The translations under genes and the position numbers were made by a program. A model generated the notes under the pieces. That model had not been told where the DNA came from. It worked only from the letters and a program-made list of their open reading frames with translations, and did no database searches. A stretch of 64,000 nt of DNA, from positions 930,001-994,000 of the forward strand of contig NZ_JAGRQC010000001.1 of assembly GCF_018122655.1 (NCBI RefSeq), written 5' to 3'. This document shows, piece by piece, positions 60,288-64,000 of this stretch. Numbering within the stretch: position 1 is the first letter of the stretch; each line of letters begins with the position of its first letter. The DNA is from Stakelama marina. GTDB taxonomy: Bacteria; Pseudomonadota; Alphaproteobacteria; Sphingomonadales; Sphingomonadaceae.

Positions 60288-60680
60288 TTATTCGGCGGTC
60301 GCGGCTTCCTTGGCCGGGCGCGTGTCGCGGCGCTCGGCGATGCGGGCGGCCTTGCCGGTGCGGCCACGCAGATAATACAGCTTGGCGCGACGCACGGCGC
60401 CCTTGCGGACCACCTGGATCGAATCGATGTTCGGCGAATAGAGCGGGAAGACGCGCTCGACGCCCTCGCCGAACGAAATCTTGCGAACGGTGAACGACGA
60501 ACCCATGCCGCGGTTCGAACGCGCGATGCACACGCCCTCGAAATTCTGAACGCGGGTGCGCTCGCCTTCGACAACCTTCACACCGATCTTGACGGTATCA
60601 CCGGCGCGGAAATCGGGAATCTGCTTCGCCTCGTTGAACTTGGCGATCTGCTCCTGCTCGAGCGTCTGGATAAGGTTCAT
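60288..60680 (-). CDS. rplS: 50S ribosomal protein L19
   Basis: Large-subunit protein at the interface with the 30S subunit, 130 residues. Family motifs are clear: [80 protein letters not shown] and [11 protein letters not shown] start at [11 protein letters not shown] (60680); an upstream Met adds eleven residues inside the spacer. It follows trmD by 13 bases as in the usual rpsP-rimM-trmD-rplS operon, and a strong terminator follows. Confidence 0.97.
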   Translation of the reverse strand: MNLIQTLEQEQIAKFNEAKQIPDFRAGDTVKIGVKVVEGERTRVQNFEGVCIARSNRGMGSSFTVRKISFGEGVERVFPLYSPNIDSIQVVRKGAVRRAKLYYLRGRTGKAARIAERRDTRPAKEAATAE

Positions 60681-60693
60681 GGTATTCGCGTCC

Positions 60694-61416
60694 CTAATCT
60701 TTTCGCTGCGCACCAGAGGGAGACACGGCCCGAGCGCCCTCGTGGCGCTCCCAAAGGTCCGGCCTCCTTAGCCGTGTATCTTCCGCGGCCCTGGCGTTGC
60801 GCCATGCCGCGATCTTCGCATGATCCCCCGATCGCAGCACTTCGGGGATCGTGCGCCCTTCCCATGTCTGAGGTCGGGTATATTGCGGATATTCGAGCAG
60901 ACCCGTTTCGAAGCTCTCCTCGACTCCGCTTGAAGCCGCGCCCATTACGCCGGGAACGAGGCGAATGCAAGCGTCGAGTAGCACCAAAGCGCCCATTTCT
61001 CCGCCCGACAGCACATAATCGCCGATCGACACCTCTTCGATCTCACGCCCTTCGAAAATGCGCTCGTCGAACCCCTCGAACCGCCCGCACAGCACCGCCA
61101 CCCCCGGCCCGGCCGCCAGTTCGCGCACGCGTTCCTGCTTCAACGGCTTGCCGCGCGGCGTCATCGCCAGCATCGGCACCTCGGCGGTCACGCTGTCAAC
61201 TGCACGTGCCAGCACATCGGCGCGCATCACCATACCGGCACCGCCACCCGCCGGCGTTTCATCGACGGTACGATGCTTGTCCTCGGCAAAATCGCGAATC
61301 TGCACGGTGTCGAGCGACCACAGCCCCGCTTCCAGCGCACGCCCGGCAAGCGAAATTCCCAGCGGGCCGGGAAACATCTCCGGGTAAAGCGTTAGAACGG
61401 TGGCGGCGAAGGTCAT
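60694..61416 (-). CDS. trmD: tRNA (guanine37-N1)-methyltransferase TrmD
   Basis: Methylates G37 of tRNAs that read CNN codons, preventing frameshifts. The 240-residue product starts [20 protein letters not shown] and has the SPOUT knot motifs ([57 protein letters not shown]) and the C-terminal [20 protein letters not shown]. The longer frame to 61494 overlaps the divergent oxidoreductase gene, so I use the ATG at 61416. rpsP and rimM, normally upstream, are not here; a divergent oxidoreductase takes their place. Confidence 0.96.
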   Translation of the reverse strand: MTFAATVLTLYPEMFPGPLGISLAGRALEAGLWSLDTVQIRDFAEDKHRTVDETPAGGGAGMVMRADVLARAVDSVTAEVPMLAMTPRGKPLKQERVRELAAGPGVAVLCGRFEGFDERIFEGREIEEVSIGDYVLSGGEMGALVLLDACIRLVPGVMGAASSGVEESFETGLLEYPQYTRPQTWEGRTIPEVLRSGDHAKIAAWRNARAAEDTRLRRPDLWERHEGARAVSPSGAQRKD

Positions 61417-61465
61417 GCGCGCTCCTTCGCCGCTCGCCGCCGCAATGGCAAGGGTATGCGAGGAT

Positions 61466-62383
61466 ATGGACGCAATCGACGACTGCATCATCATCGGCGC
61501 CGGGCCTGCGGGCCTGACCGCGGCGATCTACCTTGCCCGCTTTCATCTGAAGATCCGCCTGTTCGATTGCGGCAGCAGCCGCGCCGCGCTGATCCCCAGG
61601 ACGCGCAACCATGCCGGCTTTCCCGACGGAATTGCGGGCATCGAGCTGCTGCGCCTGATGCGCGAACAGGCGCGCAAGTTCGGCGCGGTGCGCGTCGAGG
61701 GTGAAGTCACGCAGATCAAGCCCGAAGACGACGGCAACTTCCTGGTTGCCGTCGGGGCCGAGGGCTATCAGGCGCGCAGCGTGCTGCTCGCGACCGGCGT
61801 CATCAACCACCGCCCCGACATCGACGACGCGCTCCATGATGAAGCGCTCGCCGCGGGCCTCGTTCGCTACTGCCCGGTCTGCGACGGCTATGAGGTCACC
61901 GACCGGCGCGTCGGCGTCATCGGCACCGGCGACCACGGGATGCGAGAGGCGCTGTTTATCCGCGGCTATACCGGCGATGTGACGCTGATCTCGCCGAATG
62001 CTGAGCACGACCTCGATCCGGAATGCCAGCGCGCGCTCGACGATGCCGGAGTCGCGCAGGTCGCAGGGCCTTGCGGTGGCTGGTCGATCGAGGGCGGTCG
62101 GCTCGCGCTGGACACCGCGCGAGGGCGCATGGCCTTCGACAGCGTCTATCCCGCGCTAGGCTCGACGATCCGTTCGCAACTTGCCATCCATGCCGGCGCG
62201 CGGGCGAGCGATGAGGGCTGTCTGGAGGTCGACGCGCATCAGCGCACGACCATCCCCGGCCTGTACGCAGCAGGCGACGTTGTGCTCGGGCTCGACCAGA
62301 TAAGCCACGCGATGGGCGAAGCCGGAGTCGCCGCGACCACCATCCGCAACGACCTCGACCAGCGCCGTCCGATCAGGCGCTAG
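61466..62383 (+). CDS. Thioredoxin-reductase-like FAD oxidoreductase
   Basis: A 305-residue flavoprotein with the FAD loop ([20 protein letters not shown]), the GVINHRPDI region, a redox-active pair in [12 protein letters not shown] (CPVC), an NAD(P) loop ([17 protein letters not shown]) and the C-terminal FAD motif ([20 protein letters not shown]). It is somewhat short and has no clear thioredoxin-contact residues, so it may be a ferredoxin/disulfide type rather than true TrxB. The ATG at 61466 ([16 protein letters not shown]) is used. It is divergent from trmD. Confidence 0.9.
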   Translation: MDAIDDCIIIGAGPAGLTAAIYLARFHLKIRLFDCGSSRAALIPRTRNHAGFPDGIAGIELLRLMREQARKFGAVRVEGEVTQIKPEDDGNFLVAVGAEGYQARSVLLATGVINHRPDIDDALHDEALAAGLVRYCPVCDGYEVTDRRVGVIGTGDHGMREALFIRGYTGDVTLISPNAEHDLDPECQRALDDAGVAQVAGPCGGWSIEGGRLALDTARGRMAFDSVYPALGSTIRSQLAIHAGARASDEGCLEVDAHQRTTIPGLYAAGDVVLGLDQISHAMGEAGVAATTIRNDLDQRRPIRR

Positions 62384-62389
62384 ACGGCG

Positions 62390-62584
62390 TTACCCGTCCG
62401 GGCAGGCGCGCGTGGTGATCTTGGTGATATTACCGCTGGCGTCACGTTCGACCTGGCGGCTGGCGGTGCAATCCTGCCCGCCGACCTTTCCCGTCTCGCG
62501 CAGGAACGCCCAGACGAACATGATCGCCGCGCCCAGCACGATCGCGTAGATCAGACGCCTGCGAAATATCGGCTTGTCGCTCAT
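62390..62584 (-). CDS. Small single-pass membrane protein, 64 aa
   Basis: A 64-residue product starting MSDKPIFRRRLIYAIVLGAA with one membrane segment (LIYAIVLGAAIMFVWAFL), then a polar tail with two Cys (GGQDCTASRQVERDASG, RACPDG) probably in the periplasm and able to form a disulfide. Unrecognised. It is convergent with the oxidoreductase gene, with a six-base gap. Confidence 0.6.
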   Translation of the reverse strand: MSDKPIFRRRLIYAIVLGAAIMFVWAFLRETGKVGGQDCTASRQVERDASGNITKITTRACPDG

Positions 62585-62668
62585 CGGGCCTCCCCTGCCA
62601 CGCTGCTCCGCGACGATTAGCGGCAGTGGGCCCGCCGTCGCAAGCATGCGCTGTCGACGCGCGGCTCT

Positions 62669-64000
62669 TCAACCGTGGCCGAATGCGCGCACCACCGACA
62701 GCATCAGGTAATAGAGCCCGCCCGACAGCGTCATCGCCACCGGCAGCGTCAGGAACCACGCCAGCCCCATATTGCGGATCGTGCGCCCCTGCAGCCCCGC
62801 CCCTTGCCCGACCGCTGCGCCCGCGACGCCCGATGTCAGGATATGCGTCGTCGAAACCGGCAGCCCGTATTTCTCGGCGAGCAGGATCGTCGATGCGGCG
62901 ACGAATTCCGCCGACGCGCCCATGCCATAGGTGAACTCGGTCTTGCCGATGCGTTCGCCGACCGTGCGCACGATGCGCTTCCATCCGACCATCGTGCCCA
63001 GGCCAAGCGCGATCGCCACGATAACCTTCACCCAAAAGGGGATGAAGCGCGTTCCCGCTTCCAGCATTGTCTGGAACCTGTCGATCGTCTTCAGATCGGT
63101 CGCACTGAACCTCTGCGACGTCTCCACCGACTTGGTGATCAGGCGGCTTGTATCGAGCACCAGATACATGTCGTTGCGCAGGTTGCGCGTCGCCTGCGCG
63201 GGCACCTTCGACAGCGCGCCATAATGTTCGACCGACACGCTCAACTCGTGCGACACCGTGCCGAGCGCGGCATAGACGGCGGGGCTGTCCGCCTTGCGCT
63301 TCTGCAGCGCATCGGCCAGCACCTTGCGCGCATCGACGATCGGAACGTTCGCACTGCCGCTACGTCCTTCGAACAGTTGCGACGCCTGATTGGCGACCTG
63401 CACGAAGCTTGCCGTCTCGGCGGCGGGCATCGTCCGGTTGAGCGCATACGCGGTGGGCGCGCAGCCGATCAGGATCAGCATGATGAGCCCCATGCCCTTC
63501 TGCCCGTCATTGCCGCCATGCGCAAAGCTGACGGCGGTGCAGGTGAAGATCAGCAGCGCCCGGATGCCCCGCGGCGGCTTGTCCTGCGCGGTGTGCGGCG
63601 CCTGAAGCAGCACCTGCTTCTTGGTCCGACGCGAAATCACGCGGATCGTGAACATCAGCACCAGCGCCGCGCCGAAGCCGAGCATCGGCGAGAACAGCAG
63701 CGCCGACAGCACCTTTTCCGCCTGCCCCCAATCGACGCCCGCCGTGCCGCCCTTGCTCCCCGCCTCGATCAGCTGGTTGGCAAGGCCGACGCCGAGGATC
63801 GACCCGATCAGCGAGTGGCTCGACGAGTTGGGCAGCCCGACATACCAGGTCGCCACGTTCCAGATCACCGCCGCCAGCAGCAGCGCAAAGATCATCGCGA
63901 ACCCCGCCGCCGACCCGACGTTCAGGATCAGTTCGACCGGCAGCAGCGTGATGATCGAATAGGCGACCGCCCCCGACGACACCATCACGCCCAGAAAGTT
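62669..64000 (-). CDS. Inorganic phosphate transporter, PiT family (5' end outside)
   Basis: Low-affinity inorganic phosphate:cation transporter of the PiT family; the N terminus lies beyond the window and the frame is open to its end. At least 443 residues are visible, with many membrane segments and the PiT signature parts WYVGLPNSSSHSLIGSILGV (first copy), FAHGGNDGQKGMGLIMLILI, and the second copy YGLPVSTTHILTSGVAGAAV. A long non-membrane loop (about residues 195-335 of the visible part) sits between the two halves. It is not linked to a PhoU-like gene in the part that is visible. Confidence 0.92.
   Translation of the reverse strand, partial: NFLGVMVSSGAVAYSIITLLPVELILNVGSAAGFAMIFALLLAAVIWNVATWYVGLPNSSSHSLIGSILGVGLANQLIEAGSKGGTAGVDWGQAEKVLSALLFSPMLGFGAALVLMFTIRVISRRTKKQVLLQAPHTAQDKPPRGIRALLIFTCTAVSFAHGGNDGQKGMGLIMLILIGCAPTAYALNRTMPAAETASFVQVANQASQLFEGRSGSANVPIVDARKVLADALQKRKADSPAVYAALGTVSHELSVSVEHYGALSKVPAQATRNLRNDMYLVLDTSRLITKSVETSQRFSATDLKTIDRFQTMLEAGTRFIPFWVKVIVAIALGLGTMVGWKRIVRTVGERIGKTEFTYGMGASAEFVAASTILLAEKYGLPVSTTHILTSGVAGAAVGQGAGLQGRTIRNMGLAWFLTLPVAMTLSGGLYYLMLSVVRAFGHG

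Overview
The window is GC-rich chromosomal DNA, almost certainly from a sphingomonad-type alphaproteobacterium. The grounds are the mreBCD-mrdA-rodA cluster, a FixJ/FixK-type regulator pair, HWE-family and LOV signalling proteins, a GGAAC-N17-GTT promoter of the EcfG general-stress type, frequent 4-base gene overlaps, and an AMP nucleosidase next to stress-type genes. No species name can be supported from the sequence alone.

Layout. (1) 1-5700: the elongasome operon (3' part of mreB, mreC, mreD, mrdA/PBP2, rodA), then a tRNA-Lys(CTT). (2) About 5756-16201: a reduced prophage or satellite-like element, nearly all on the minus strand. It has an intact tyrosine integrase, an AlpA-type regulator, a winged-helix replication-like protein, a P27-type small terminase, an HK97-type capsid and a tape-measure protein. 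No large terminase, portal, protease, lysis or tail-tip gene is seen. At its outer left end is a protein with a HEPN-like Rx4H motif. The right junction abuts a transporter gene that has lost its N-terminal half. (3) 16204-18572: transporter remnant, DeoR-type repressor and a divergent triosephosphate isomerase, suggesting a former sugar or polyol catabolic locus. (4) 18646-24423: PilZ protein, CHASE2-GGDEF(degenerate)-EAL protein, a FecR-domain protein with a long Gly/Asn hexapeptide tail, and a divergent TpsB-type outer-membrane transporter.

(5) 24440-32786: a minus-strand operon of PepSY protein, response regulator, histidine kinase, outer-membrane factor, adaptor, RND pump and DedA protein. 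Six of the seven genes are chained by 4-base overlaps. (6) 33124-34860: DEAD-box helicase of the DbpA type. (7) 34909-42702: signalling block with a diguanylate cyclase, then a LOV photoreceptor / CheB-CheR-PAS-HWE kinase / receiver operon, then FixJ-like and FixK-like regulators. (8) 42734-48228: outer-membrane-type protein, YqgE, peroxiredoxin, an H1-like basic protein behind an EcfG-type promoter, AMP nucleosidase, a small membrane protein and a SIMPL protein. (9) 48281-52363: alpha/beta hydrolase divergent from a MarR-EmrA-EmrB efflux operon with a palindromic operator candidate. (10) 52384-64000: inverted dispersed repeats, asd, DUF2189 membrane protein, S9 peptidase, a second complete mreB, a GreA/B-type factor, a lipoprotein gene interrupted by an in-frame amber codon, rplS-trmD, a thioredoxin-reductase-like flavoprotein, and the start of a PiT phosphate transporter running off the window.

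The most interesting items are the stripped-down phage element with a candidate HEPN cargo gene, the LOV-linked CheB/CheR/HWE signalling operon, the FecR/TpsB/CHASE2-EAL neighbourhood with its 18-bp coding repeat, and the two mreB copies about 56 kb apart.
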